DNA of 64,000 nucleotides, taken from the NCBI GenBank assembly GCA_963924555.1, contig OZ004581.1, forward strand, positions 3,720,001 through 3,784,000. The letters run 5' to 3'. The notes under the pieces were generated by a model. The model saw nothing but the letters and a program-made list of their open reading frames with translations, ran no database searches and had not been told where the DNA came from. Both the position numbers and the translations under genes were made by a program. How positions within the stretch are numbered: position 1 is the first letter of the stretch; each line of letters begins with the position of its first letter. Below are positions 1 through 13,600 of this stretch, piece after piece. The stretch comes from Crambe crambe. Its lineage: Eukaryota; Porifera; Demospongiae; Poecilosclerida; Crambeidae.

Positions 1-248
1 AGTAAGGAAACAAGAAGGATGGAAATGGGATCAATCTTTGTTCTGTATATCCAGCTAACAATCCCTACATATACGTCGGGTAGCTTCAGATTATAGTGCA
101 GTAATATACGTATATGTAGGGATTGTTGGCTGGATATACAGAACAAAGATTGATCCCATTTCCATCCTTCTTGTTTCCTTACTTTTTTGAGCAGTGGTCA
201 TCCCTACATCTTTTTTCATTTCACGAAATGCTTTTTCCCTTACTTGTT
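1..248. repeat. Foldback MITE, family A, copy 1 (left end cut by window)
   Basis: The right arm (about 105-248) is the reverse complement of the left arm, which begins before base 1. A complete copy lies at 39127-39425. The arms carry the motif TGTAGGGATTGTT near the centre and CATCCCTACAT further out. It is non-coding. Confidence 0.85.
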
Positions 249-925
249 CCTGGTCTTTTTCCCTCTCTTTTATGGTTTTAGCTATGTATAGAGTTCATTC
301 TTCTATGCAGGGACAGATGGAATAAGAATAGTTCTCCAATAGCATAGCAACGAGTCAAGGTGTTGTGTTATTGTTGAGCTATACTTAGAGGTCGAATATG
401 CTAAAATAGAGTCTACCGGTAGCTGGATTGGTGAATCTAAAATCCCCAAATCGATAGTGTAGTCATTATCTAGAGATAGCTGAGTAACATTATAATTTCG
501 AATAATTAGATATCAAATACATGCGCATGCGTATTATAGGCTTCATAATTGAACTAGTCGAGTGCTGTGCTCCGTAGTGTCTCCTTTTTTCATCGACTCT
601 TTCGAGGATCAACGAGTAGAGTGGTTCAAGAGATATGGTTGTCTAAGAAGAATAATAATAAGAAGAAGAATAATAATAGTAGAGAAGAAGAAGAATCTAG
701 CGATTTACCTGCTTGCCGTATTTCAGAAACGGTAAGCTTCCTGGTCCTGAAACTTGGTCTGCACATTGTAGTAGGCTCTAGTAGGCTGGATAATCATTCA
801 CAGTAGCTTTTGTTAGGTCTAAGTGGGGGAACTAGAATTTCACTTTTGTATTAGTCTAAAGGCAGCGCGCGCGGCCGTCCGAGTCATCCCTACATAGAGA
901 GTGCTACTGCACTCTCTAATATATG
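249..925. repeat. Dispersed repeat, second copy at about 39430-40222
   Basis: This stretch matches 39430-40222 in the same orientation with small indels, including an AAT-rich purine tract (about 650-700). It ends in the hairpin GAGAGTGC..GCACTCTC at 897-923, which also ends the copy at 40222 and recurs near 20050. The open frame at 567-806 is part of the repeat, recurs at 39907-40107, and looks non-genic. Confidence 0.7.
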
Positions 926-1376
926 TTTGTGGCAGAAAATTTTAAAATATGCACTTATTCGACACTAGCTTATTTCATACTTGCAACATTTTCTTGAAGC
1001 CATAATGCTGATTTGAATTCCTGTTGGCTTCGCCTCCAAGGCTATCAGTTAAATCGATCATGCCTGGATATATAGATTGCATGTGAGTTTAAAATTAATG
1101 ATCCATCGATTGATCCATCAATTGATCCATTGATTGAACTCTGTGAGCTTTAGTGAATTTTTGAACACAAACATTGTTCCTTATAATTATAGGAGCAAAT
1201 CTGAAATGGTTATAAGCAAAGAGAGTGCAAGCAAAATCTTTTGGTGACTACACCCACTATGTGATCAACAGTTATACTATGGTAACATAGTACTTACCAT
1301 CAATGATCATGTACCATGAGAGTATACTATTTTACGGTCACGCTGTCACATTTTGCATTTTTTTTGATGTATTCAG
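926..1376. other. Sequence upstream of the Ig exon; nothing recognised
   Basis: AT-rich. It ends in a T-rich tract and the AG acceptor at 1375-1376. No convincing first exon or signal peptide was found, so the 5' end of the NLR gene probably lies before the window. Confidence 0.4.
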
Positions 1377-1697
1377 AACCAAAACTCAAAGCTACTTTAT
1401 CTCTTCATCCAAAAGATGGTAACCTAGTTCTGGGGAAAAAATATGAACTGAAATGCAACCCTGAATTGGATATTCCAGGAATGGATATTGATTGTTCCAA
1501 ACTTGATTGTACCTACAAGTGGCACAAAAAAGGAAAAGAAGAACCCATAGACATTACAACAAAAGGAATCCTTAGCTTGAAATCTTTTGAATTTTCTGAT
1601 GCTGGATGCTATACTTGTACAGTTACTGTTAAAAAAAATAATCTTCTTGATAGTGACCTAACGGTCACAGAAGAAAGAGATGTGGAAGCAGTACTAG
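1377..1697 (+). CDS. Exon: immunoglobulin domain (phase 1-1)
   Basis: The exon opens after TTCAG at 1372-1376 and closes at GTAAGA (1698). It encodes about 107 residues with the Ig hallmarks: first cysteine in YELKCNP, core tryptophan in TYKWHKKG, and the D-x-G-x-Y-x-C signature as SDAGCYTC. Both boundaries fall in phase 1, the usual phase for shuffled Ig exons. A close relative lies at 51964-52254, where an in-frame stop interrupts it. There are two extra cysteines (IDCSKLDC) between the core cysteines. A membrane or secreted location would be normal for Ig; none is shown here. Confidence 0.8.
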
Positions 1698-4600
1698 GTA
1701 AGACAAGATATGTTTTGTCTGTTCAAAGGAATGCATTGTGTAAAGCAAGGATTTGTGCAATAATATTATTATGAGGGATGGAGCCTGATGTTGGATAAAT
1801 GGGGGGAAGGAGGGGGGGTGGGGGCAGGAGATCCCTCAGAGGATATTCCTAATCCCGAGTCTTGAGTGCTTTTATGCTCAGCACTTACCAACTCTATATT
1901 CCAATTATTGCAGCAGAAAAATGCCGGGAAGAAATGAAGGAGAAGTATAAAACGATGCAGTTTGACCCCATTGATAACAATTGGACAAGGAGGCATGTGA
2001 TCAAACTCTCACTTGAGAATCATGGTAAGGGAAAACCTGGAGATGGAAATAAAGGGACTCTAAAAGTTTCAGAGATTTACAAATGCTCTAAGCATATCAC
2101 AGTACTTAAGGGAAAACCTGGAGCTGGAAAAACTACACTTATGAGAACAATTAGTCGTGACTGGTCACTTGGAGATATTGAAGAGTTTTCAGAAAAGATA
2201 CTCATTCTGGTTATAATCAGAAATCATCGAGACTACAGTCTAAAAAACATCATATATCAATCATGCCCGTGGTTGAGCAGCAGAAAGTATGAATACCTTC
2301 TTCAATGCCTTGACAGTGGTCAAGGAGAGGGCTTTGTGTTTTTATTGGATGGATTAGATGAATATCACGAGTCACCCCAAGACATCCAGCCCAATGCTTC
2401 ACAGCTAACATCTGCCGTTGAAAATATTCTAAGTGCGAATATTTTAAAGAAAGCCACAATAATTGCTACATCCAGATACTCTGCCTACTTACTCGATAAA
2501 ATTAACCATGATAATGCATGCTCTTTTGAAATCAAAGGTTTTCTTGAAGATGAAGTATTTGATTACTTTAAAGAACGTTTTAAGGGGGACGATGACAAAT
2601 ATAGAGAAGTGGAAAGATATTTAACAGACAATCCAAACATGGTGAAGTTATGTTATATACCCTTACACTGTGCTATTATGGCAAATATATTATTTGAAAA
2701 GCATAAGGAAGATCCACCTAAGACCGAAACAAAGTTTTTCGAGATGCATACAAGATGTAGAATTGTCCGATCAGTATGTAGACAAGGTAATCGTCTTTTT
2801 TTTCTACGAAAGCTTGATAAACTTGAGGGTGAAAACAAAAGACTATTTAAAGATATTTGCAAGTTAGCATACCATGCAACAATGGAAAGAAAACAGAGTT
2901 TAGATGAGATGGAACTAGAGAAGTTCGAACTTAAGTGTGACAGTTTCCATTCACATCAGGGTAATATAAATGGAGGCCTAGGGTTACTTGTTATCACCCC
3001 CAGTATAACACGAGAAGGTTTACCTAACAGCACATACAGTTTCACTCATCTTGCTGTTCAAGAATTCTGTGCGGCGTTCCACATTGCTAAACTGCCACAG
3101 CCACATATAACCAAGATCATCGAGGATGAGAAATGCCGTAATCACCTCAATTCGGCATGGAAGTTTATTTGTGGACTACTAGACTTCACTAACAACCTTA
3201 ATGGTGCATTGGAAGTATTTCGTACCTTGATGGAAAAATATACAAATGAAGGAAAAAAATTGCTTTTCAAGATTCAGTGTGCTCATGAGACTCAGGAACA
3301 AGAGCCATGTATAGTCCTTTATAAATCCCTCAAAGAAATTACGATTTTGGGCATGACACCACCAGAACTTTCACTTTTCATGGATACGATGAAAATATTA
3401 GGGAGTGCGAACACCGAACTTCCAGATCTTGAAAGTATCATGTGAGTGTCATTGATATGGCTGGTATGTACAGCAAGCATAATCATATAGTACAATGCGG
3501 TTTTATTATGCTCTAGCCAAATCACAGCTGTAAGGTCATAGGGTAGTTGTAAATAAATCTTGTAGTGAAATTTTTGCAGAAAGTGTAAATAGCAGTGCAT
3601 GCACAGAAGTACTTAATTGAACAACAATTCTTCCAGTGTTTACTAAATACAATCCATTTGTATAGTGTACTAATTATATAATATGTAAGCAAAATAGTAT
3701 ATCCTTTCAAGTTTGTAGTGAAGATGAGATTTACTCTCCATATCCCTACACAGCCTTGATTGCAACCAGATTGAAGATGAAGGAGCCGAGATTCTCTCTG
3801 GAGCCTTGAGGAAGATGCCCAATCTTCAGGTTTTAAAGTAAGTTGACCTATGTACAGCCATAGATATACTAGACTACGTACACAGGATTGGAAACAGGTC
3901 ACGTGTGCCCATAACGACAATACTGACAATCCGTGTAGGCAGCTGTTCGTGCTAAATTGCCCCAAACAAACAGGGGAGGAGAAGTAGTGTGCCAAATTTC
4001 TGCTAAACTATAGCCAATTGGTAAATTTAAAGAATGCAAAGAGTGGGCTAGTATAGTGCTAAACAAGCATAGTTCTTAAAAAGGCTGGTTTCTCAAGTGT
4101 TAGAGGCTATAATTGCGAGTAACAATGGTAGTTCGACTTTGTGGACCTCTGGAGCTTGGATATTAAAAGTATAGTCTCTTTTTTTCCACTAATCTGTTAG
4201 GCAGTGATCATTCCATAGTTCCCAACTTTGAGAAACTAACTTCAGGGACACTAAATTTTACCACAAGTCACACCTACTTTTGAAGTCCCGCCCATGTACC
4301 ACGCCTATATTCTGGCCACTGACTGAAGACAGAAGGACTGTGGAGAAGAACAGTTTTCATCAACTGAACATCGAATTATTTGACCTTGTGCACTGTTGAT
4401 TGATACATGCAGCTGTCTTAGCTTACTGCATTGTCTGAATGATGTCGTGCATTCATTAGTGGCTCTGATTATGCTGTTAAGTAAACAAACTACCGTAGTC
4501 AGTAGTGCTAAAAAGAAGCTTCCGGGACAAACAATAGGCAGTTTACACTTCCGTGGCGGGACGGGACAGAGCTGATAAATCCGGGACTGTCCCGGACGTT

Positions 4601-7600
4601 TCGGGACAGTTGGGAACTATGTCATTCATATGTACATATGTACTTTTTAAAGGTGCCTGTAAAAAAATCATGTCAATGTTACTGTTTCTTCAGATTACCC
4701 ATGGCTGGCTGTCAAGAAAAGCTATAGTAAAGAAGGATACTATAATGTAACAACTAATACTGTCACTTTACACATATTTCCTTTCATGTTATAATAAAAA
4801 AATGATAATAACAAGTACTGATAGTGCACTGCTGAACATCCAATTCATCGAGAGATTTGTTGTGATATACTTGTTTTGGGGGATCAAGATGAAGAGTAAA
4901 GCTGCCCCAGTGTATCCTTTCCTGCCCCTGATACAAGAAGGTATCTCATCTCCTCACATAAGAACAACAACATAATGAAATGGCTTCTCACACAAAAATT
5001 AAAACTACTTGAGTACATATGGTCAACTAGTATCTTTCATTTTATACCAAAAATAAGGCAGCTAGGCTTCTATTTTAGTAGTAGGAGTGCTTTCAGTCAC
5101 CTGTTTCCACGTTTTTCTTCCATAGCAACAGTAAATAGACTAAACTGACATGATAAACTACTACAGCTATAAGTCATTGAGCCTTTTCACTTATAATCAT
5201 AATTATTGCTGCGCTAAATACCTTGCCTTTCACCCTCTTTCTTATTTTGTGTAAGATTTCTCTGTTCGCCAGGTACCTACACGGATGGTCTATAAATTCT
5301 ACGCGCGCATGCCCTGTTTCCAATCCTGTGTACGTAGTCTAGTATATCTATGGTACAGCTAACTACAACAGAACTCAGTGTCCAACTTACACCGATTAAT
5401 ATTCATGTTGCTGATACAATATAACAAGTAAGCTAATTACATGTCAGCTGTAACTACATGAGGGAAAAAACATTGAAAAAAAATCGTAGGGATGACCATT
5501 GTTCAAAAAAAGTAAGCAAACAAGGGTAGAGGGATGAAGGGGGGTTAATCTTTGTTCTGTATATCCAACCTACATAATACATCACAGGTACTGATAATGT
5601 ATTGTTGGCTGGATTTAGAACATAGTTCAGTGGTTTTACAATATTTCTAACTGACTTCGAAAGACAGCAGGTTTTCTAAGTGCCTAACAGTAGATTTTCT
5701 AAGTGCCGCAGGCTCTTAGAAAACCTACTGTTAGGCACTTAGAAAACCTACTGTTAGGCATTATCTTGTATATGTTACTATAGCTACTAATGTGATCACC
5801 AAGGAGATGCGAAAAGAAGTGTTTCTTTTTGTGTTTTGTATAAGTAAATATAATCATGATCATGGAATGATTAAGATAGCTAGATTTAGCTACATACATA
5901 GCTAAAATATGATCGAAGTGTTTGTTCTATCGAAGTTACTGAGCTGATCCAGCATTAAAAAGTGAAAGATCCTGTTTTTGAGGCCAAGCTATTTGGGAGA
6001 GAGAGTGTGTGTTGGTGATGGCATAAGAGCACTTATTGCCATCTGATCTTCTTTTGGCTCTGTAAGTGCAACATCTGTGCATTTCTTTTGGGGGTTGTTC
6101 AAAATATCAGAAACTGCTTCCTGTTGGTCACTGGATGTGCGCTTGTATGAACGTAGACCTTCAATGCTTCTATGTCCCGTTCTCTCCATTACAAGCTTTT
6201 CATCAATTCCTGATGAATATAGGCGAGTAGCCGCTGTGGCACGAAGGAAATAATTAGTTTAAATCCCTGAATTCCACAAGCCTTGAACATATTTGAAACA
6301 GCATTAACTAGCTTATTTCTTTCCACTGGTGAGATTGAGTACCAGCAGTCTTTTTTGGTTTCTTGAGTGGTACTAAATAAAAAGCATTAGCTGGAGCTTC
6401 TAGAGGGCAGAGTGATAGGTATAGTTTGAAGAGTCGAACAAAGCATGTTGGCATAGTGACATACTACTTTTGGTTTTACTTTTCGACCTTTGATTCTTCC
6501 TGGACCGTTTTTGGAAATATCTTCTGTGTACAACAGGTAGGACTTCTCACCTGGTTTTTTCAATAACTTGAATCTGACATGGGTGGTGTCGTAAATTTCT
6601 GTGCTCGTCCCCACTGCGTAGAGCAAAATACAGGCCGTTCTTGTAGATGATGGTATTAAGAGGACTGTGGTCACCTAAAATCTTCTCTTTCCACAATAAT
6701 TCCTCCTCGTCTTCAGTGATTGCCTCAGCTTACCTGTGCACAGACCCCAGTCCTTTTGATTGCAACCGCTTCATTTCTGCATCTAGACTTCCACAAAATC
6801 CAAAATGTCAACAGTCTTTCTGCAACCTAGACCGGAAGTCCATCAACGTAATACAAATTTTATTTTTCGGTATAATATTGCGCACTCAACCCGCGAATTA
6901 ATTCTAATTCTGGGTAAATGGCGGATTTTACAGGCTATTACAGGAATCACGCTAAAACATAGAAACCATCGACAGCCCTCAGGCCTTTAGTAGCACCCTC
7001 GCTTCGAGGCCTTCGGGTGTCTAAATTACTTAGATCCCTTGGTCTCACTGTCTAACTATTATATACAGAACAAAGATTGACCCCCTTCTACCCTTGTTAG
7101 TTCATTCATTAGTAAGTACATTTGGCAATGGAAAGAGGGTTGGGGAAGCTGCAATAGTTGTGGGTTGACTGCTCACCGGATGGTTCGTGGAGACTTGAGA
7201 CAATTGAGAGAAACTATATATCATGTCGGCCATTGATGTTGATGGCATTGTAGTGTAGGTATACTATACAAGAACCATCATAAGGCTGCTGTAGTGGTTT
7301 CCTGACAGCATTATGTCAAATGGAGACATGCATGGAAAAGGCTAGAGCATGTGGCTTCATCCTGACTGAGTTAAACTGAAGCATTCACTGGGAGATATAG
7401 ACTAGTGCAAAACACCAACTCAGCAGCAGTATTTTTGAGTGCTGTACGAACACCCAGGAGTACCATGGGTAGGGTATCTGTCAAGTGTTCTGGATTGGGG
7501 TGTGCTTTCAGAGATGCTTTCAGTTGAAATCGCTCTATGAGTCTATTTGCAATGAGGTGATATGATGTAGTGTGAAGATTTTTTGCTTAAGAGATGAATG

Positions 7601-10600
7601 AGTTTCTCCCTATGTAAGTGTGCACTCAAAAATTGATGTCCACAATCAGTATTTCCAACCATTTATGAATGCTTGAGCAACAGTCTCTTCTGTGATATCT
7701 GCCATTGGAATGGCTTCCAGCCAACATATGAAAAGATCAATACAGGTGATGATATAGCTAGGTACAGCTAGCTGATGGATGGACCTATGATAGTGAGATG
7801 AATCTTATCAAAGTGGACATTGGGGGTAGCAGTAGTGAGTGGGGTAACTGTATATCTCTGCACCTTTGATTGTTGACATTGTAGATAAGATCAAGTCCAT
7901 TGTCTAATATCAGCATTGATGCTGGGCATACAAACCGGGTGAGTGTGGAGAGTCAAAATTGCATGGTGAAAACTAATTGGAACAAACTGCCTTAAGTTTG
8001 AGTGAGGGCAGCAAGGCTTGCAAATGTGTAAGTTCAGGATCATGAGAAGTTCACAAAGGCCAAAGAATTTATGTTACTGGTTCAAAATGGCTTGAACTTT
8101 GTCCTCTAGTAGACGAATTCCATCACTGTTAATGTGGTGGCCAAGGGGAGATGTATATGCTACTTGTGCTCTTTTGGGCTGGAACTAGTGATCATAGCAG
8201 AAGTGGAGGCTATACAGCACCTGTTCCGTGAATTGCTGAAACATTAATTTGGGCAGCATTCAAGAAAGGAATGGTTATGTCTTGGAGATATCAGGAGGCT
8301 CCACTGGGATTTAGTGATATGTAGATGAGATGAAAGTTGGCTTGGGTGTTATGGCCTGATGACTTTCAGCATGAGCAAACAAGTTTCAAAAGTTGCTATT
8401 GTAGTTGCTTGAAGGCTGAAATTTTCCTTTGTGAAGGAGGTATCACACTGACTTCCGCACCAGTAACAATAAGGAAATGGAGCAGTGATTGTTAACATGG
8501 ACAACTAGTTGTAGGCCAGTAGACTTGACCACTTCCTGGAGACACATAACCTCAAATCGAAGCTGCCCCACTTCTGTGTCGTGTGTGGCTGTTACAGTGG
8601 GGATGAAGTAACCACTTTCACCACCCTGTCAGCTATTTCTGCCAGGCTTCTAGGCGGACAGTGTCAGCAGTAGAGGCTCAAACCATACGGAGCATCAGAC
8701 ATTAGCTGGGAGGCATTGGAGGAATAGCTCTCAGAGGAAAGCACCATCAGTGATTTCCAGCTGACAAAGCAATTGTCAGATGCAGCTATAGCTCTTCTGT
8801 AGTGCCCTGTAGTGTAGATATGAAATCTTGGATGTGAGATAATGATCAGGAATAGTAGGGCACGGTAGTCATGTGGAGAGGTTATTGCCACTAGTTACTG
8901 CATGAAAATCTGGCTGAAAACTATTAGCTCGCATTGCAAAACTGGTAAGAGAAATTGATAGCAAGTTTTGTCGAGATAGGTTCCTCCTAGTGTAGATTTA
9001 TGTTCTTTTGCTCTGTGCATTTTTTAGACCTGATCCATCTGATTTTAGTGATGTATTAGCAGGATACAAAACCTGGGTCATCCCTATATAATATCATACT
9101 CTATCCAAAAAATTTCCATCTGAGGGTCAGCTCATTCACTTCACTCCCTCACTGAATTAACTTGAACATTTTGCATTATTCCCAAACTACAGTAGCCATA
9201 CTCCATCAGGAAGTCCCTGATCATGACCTGGTCTAATGAGATTGTACCTTATGTTTAGAATAGAAAATACTATTAATTTTGTATATCATAAGACTTTAAT
9301 CATCCCATAGACAAGCCATTGAACAAATCCCATGATTTCATGGAATATTGAGCACTCTATTAACTTCTACAGAAGACTCTATGAACATCTAAGATGTATT
9401 GTCATCAGCTGTGAGTTATTACAGCTGTTACAGCTGTGAGTTATTACAGTTGTTACAGCTGTGAGTTATTACAGCTGTGAGTTATTACAGCTTATTATTA
9501 CATTATAAATCACTTATTACAAGCCACAAGTCAGCATGAGATATGGCAATAAATTTCATGAGCTGAAGGCAAGTGATGCTGACAAGTATAATAAGTGATT
9601 TATTCACTCATGCACAGCTGATAACAATACATATTCATGGAGTCTTATGCAGAAGTAACATTTATAAAATGCTCAGTATGCCATGAAATATAACTGTTGA
9701 GTATGTCTATGGGACAAATTTACTAGTGGGTGTGATTTATAAGAATAGCTTGGAACAACAATTTGGAACTCATGCATGCTTCAGTGGCACGATTGTTTTG
9801 CATTGCCCTTTTGTTCTTCAGTCAGTGGTACTCTGATGACTCTACCTTACATACGTAATCATCTCTGGCTATGTTTCTTGTGCAGTGGCTCCTTTATACA
9901 AAGGAGCTATGAAAAATATTCAAAATGGTTTAACTTTTGAAGTCTTGCATGTGTCAATTGATTTTCAAGGTCTTGTAGGTCAAGCTAGTGCTTGCTATAC
10001 TTGAAGCACAGGATGAAAGAGTTTTTTCTTCTGTTGAGCAGCCATCATGGTTAAGATCGAGATCTTTCCAAAGGCAAGAAAGTCAGACTGTGAAGAATGG
10101 GACTCAAATATGAAGAACAGAGGACGAAGCACTATCATTTTACAGTGACTTCTAAAATCGCTGTTTTCATCTGGTCGTTCATCATCATCATCGTCATCAT
10201 CAAACAACATATTTCATAAAAAAAGCTATAATTCTTATACCAGTCTACTCAGAAATGACTGCACTACAATCCTACTCAACATGTTCAACAACAGCACATC
10301 ACTTCCAACCTAGCTTTCAACCTACAGTACAGTGCAGTATGCAGATGGCGGGTATTCTGAGATCTTGGTTATTAAGCTCAATCGAATCAAGCTAGTTCTC
10401 TATCTCGTTAGCTGTGTTAGTTCATAGCTAATTATTTCAAGCACATATAAGCTTGAAACCCTACCTTAGTTCTGGTGATTTTCCAACTCTCTGCTCCGTG
10501 CACAAAGCTTTCATGGCTGACTAACTACCTTTCTACTTTAGTCTAAGCCCTAAAACTTCGTCAGAGTTTTGTTTAAGGATCATAGTTTTGATTTATAAGC

Positions 10601-13600
10601 TTACAGAAAACTCTATGACTACTCCTACAGATACATCATACCAAATAGTAAGCAAACAAAGACAAATTGAAGCTAACAAAATTAACCATCGATGGATGGA
10701 TAATTTCGTCCATGGCTCCATTTCTATCATTTAGCTATTCAGGTGTATAAAATGTCTGCTACAATAGGATCATTTCAGTACAGTCTCTTGAAGTCAACTT
10801 CAGCACTGATTTTATCTGGCAGGGGGGATTTGTAGGTAGCATAAAATTAAGCAGATAGAAGGACACAAAGAATTATAGACAAACTCAAGATCTATGCACA
10901 GGTACTAAAAAACTGGCAAACAACTAAAAAAATCAGCATATGTGACAGTCGAGGGTAGAAATCAAACTTTATTCACGTTTTAGTCAAAGTTTACCTTTGT
11001 CAGCCTGATGCTGTAGCTACAATAAAAATTTCTGCCTTTCAAAAAAATTTTTCAAAAGTAGAAAGCGTGAATAAAGTTTGATTTCTACCTCCAACTGTCA
11101 CATATATAGTTATGTGTGCACATGACTAATCAATTCTTTTGATATGGAGGTAGAGTCTTGTGAGCTCCGACCTCTTAGGACTTAGTCTCTGGCATGAGCT
11201 GTACATGTTTGTTAGTAAGTTGTATTGAGGGGCATATCTTATTTATGTACTCTAAATATCTTTCACAGCCTTGGAAAGAACCAGATTGGAGATGAAGGAA
11301 ATAGATCTCTATTTGGAGCCTTGGAGAGTATGACCAGTCTTCAGGAGTTAGAGTGAGTTGCTATGTAGAACATAAGTGGGAGAATGATTAAGGAGGGGAG
11401 AGGGGGGGATGAAACAAAGTAGGGATGTGGTCCCTCCTAGCTAGTTTGATCATGGGGGTGTGGTCTGAAAACTCAAATTAGGTCACAGTCCACATCACAT
11501 TTTTCCCAGGCTACTCTTCCAATTGCCGCTGTGTCGATCCCCCTCCTACACCTCCCCTCTTGCCACCATTGGCCTTTTGCCATGCAGTATGTACAATGCA
11601 TGTAACTATAATCTCTCCTCACAGGCTTTATTCCAATGAGATTGGACCTAAAGGAATTGAGGCTGTCTCTGAAAAAATCTCGGGGAAGATGCTCAAACTT
11701 AAAAGATTAGAGTAAGTTAGTATTCACATTGAAGGTGCAACAAAATTAATGGCGCACCATTTCAAGACAAGAGACTATACTATTATCATAATACCAACAC
11801 ATCAAGGTCTACCATTTGAAAAAAAAGTACATATCAAGTGGAAAAAAAGCAACAATAATGAAATGACGTAATTAATCTAAATAATGTGAAGTTCCACTGA
11901 TTCTCAGAACTAGCTATGGGTCTTATTCTTTCACAGCTGCACTCTGCTATGGCTACTTACCTTTATAAGTCTTTGTCTTCAATGCAGAGTCCTGTGGAAA
12001 ATCACTAAATACTAAGGTAGGCTTTCAAGCTTTCTCTAGATAATTCTTTTTACATCCAACGTTTCAGCCTGGTGCTCAGGCCTTCCTCAGGGGATACAAT
12101 CACAAAACTGAAAAAACACACATGGTGAGGTGACTTATAAAGGCTTAGTCAGATGTGATGTGTGACAGCTAGTTTTACATAGCATATGCAGCTAGCTTTC
12201 AAGCTGACAACTAAGGCATAGACTTTCCAGCACAAATCAACTACGTACCTTTGTTGTTCTTCCCAGGCTTAGTCTACGCTTCATAGCATGAACTAGCTTC
12301 TCTCTAGCTAGCTCTGACCATGGAAGGAAACCCCACCCCTTGTGCGTCTAAAACATTATCTTTATTTGATATGCAGTTGGCTCTTGGACGAAAAAAAAAA
12401 ACAGAACAAGAAGTTAGGATTTGGACCCAGATGTTTTTTTAAAAGTGGCTCTACAGGTTGTATAATGGAAGGATAAAGCGAAATTGTGGCAAATTTCTTT
12501 TGGGGTACTGTGATACGTAATTATGATAATAATAGATTCATGTGTGTAGCTACAGTTCTGTTCAGTTAGAACTTACATGCCCAGGCATAATAGTTAAATG
12601 GAGTGCTTATTATATTGGAGTTCGCAGGGCCTGGGGTGACAATCCACCTAAAACATGATTAAAATTTATGATACTATAACATCATCTTTTAATGCCTGAA
12701 TTGATCACTCCTACATTATTTTTAAGAATTGCATAATGTTTCAATCTTCACAAAAATACTTATAAATGGATAATAATAAGGAAATGGAGGCTGGTACAGT
12801 GATCGTTAACATAATGGACAACTAGTTGTAGGCCAGTGGACTTGACCACTTCCTAGAGACGCATAACCTCAAATCGAAGCTGCTCCACTTCTGTGTCGTG
12901 TTTGGCTGTTACAGTGGGAATGAAGTAACCACTTTCACCACCCTGTCAGCTAGTTCTGCGCTGGGAGGCATTGGAGGAATAGCTCTCAGAGGAAAGCACC
13001 ATTAGTGATTCCAGCTCAGTCTCCTAATAACTGCTGCATCTGACAAAGCAATTGTGTTGGCTCGCATTCCCCTATATAGCTCTTCTGTAGCGCCCTGTAG
13101 TGTAGATATGATGTGAGGTAATGATCAGGAATAATCGCTTTGTTCAGTCATGTGGAGAAGTTATTACCAGTTGCTGCATGAAAATCTGGCTGAAAACCAT
13201 TGCAAAACTGGTAAGAGAAATTGATAGCAAGTTTTGTCGAGATAGGTTCCTCCTCGCTCCCTCACTGAATTAACTTGAACATTTTGCATTATTCCCAGCC
13301 ATACTCCATCAGCTTTCATGGCTGACTAACTAGCTTTAGCTAGTTAGCTAGATCTCAAAAGTATCGAGTGAGTGTCATTGATATGGCTGGTATGTACAGC
13401 AAGCATAATCATATAGTACAATGCAGTTTTATTATGCTCTAGCCAAATCACAGCTGTAAGGTCATAGGGTAGTTGTAAATAAATCTTGTAGTGAAATTTT
13501 TTCAGAAAGTGTAAATAGCAGTGCATGCACAGAAGTACTTAATTTAACAACAATTCTTCCAGTGTTTACCATGGTTCTACTAATTTGTATAGTGTACTAA

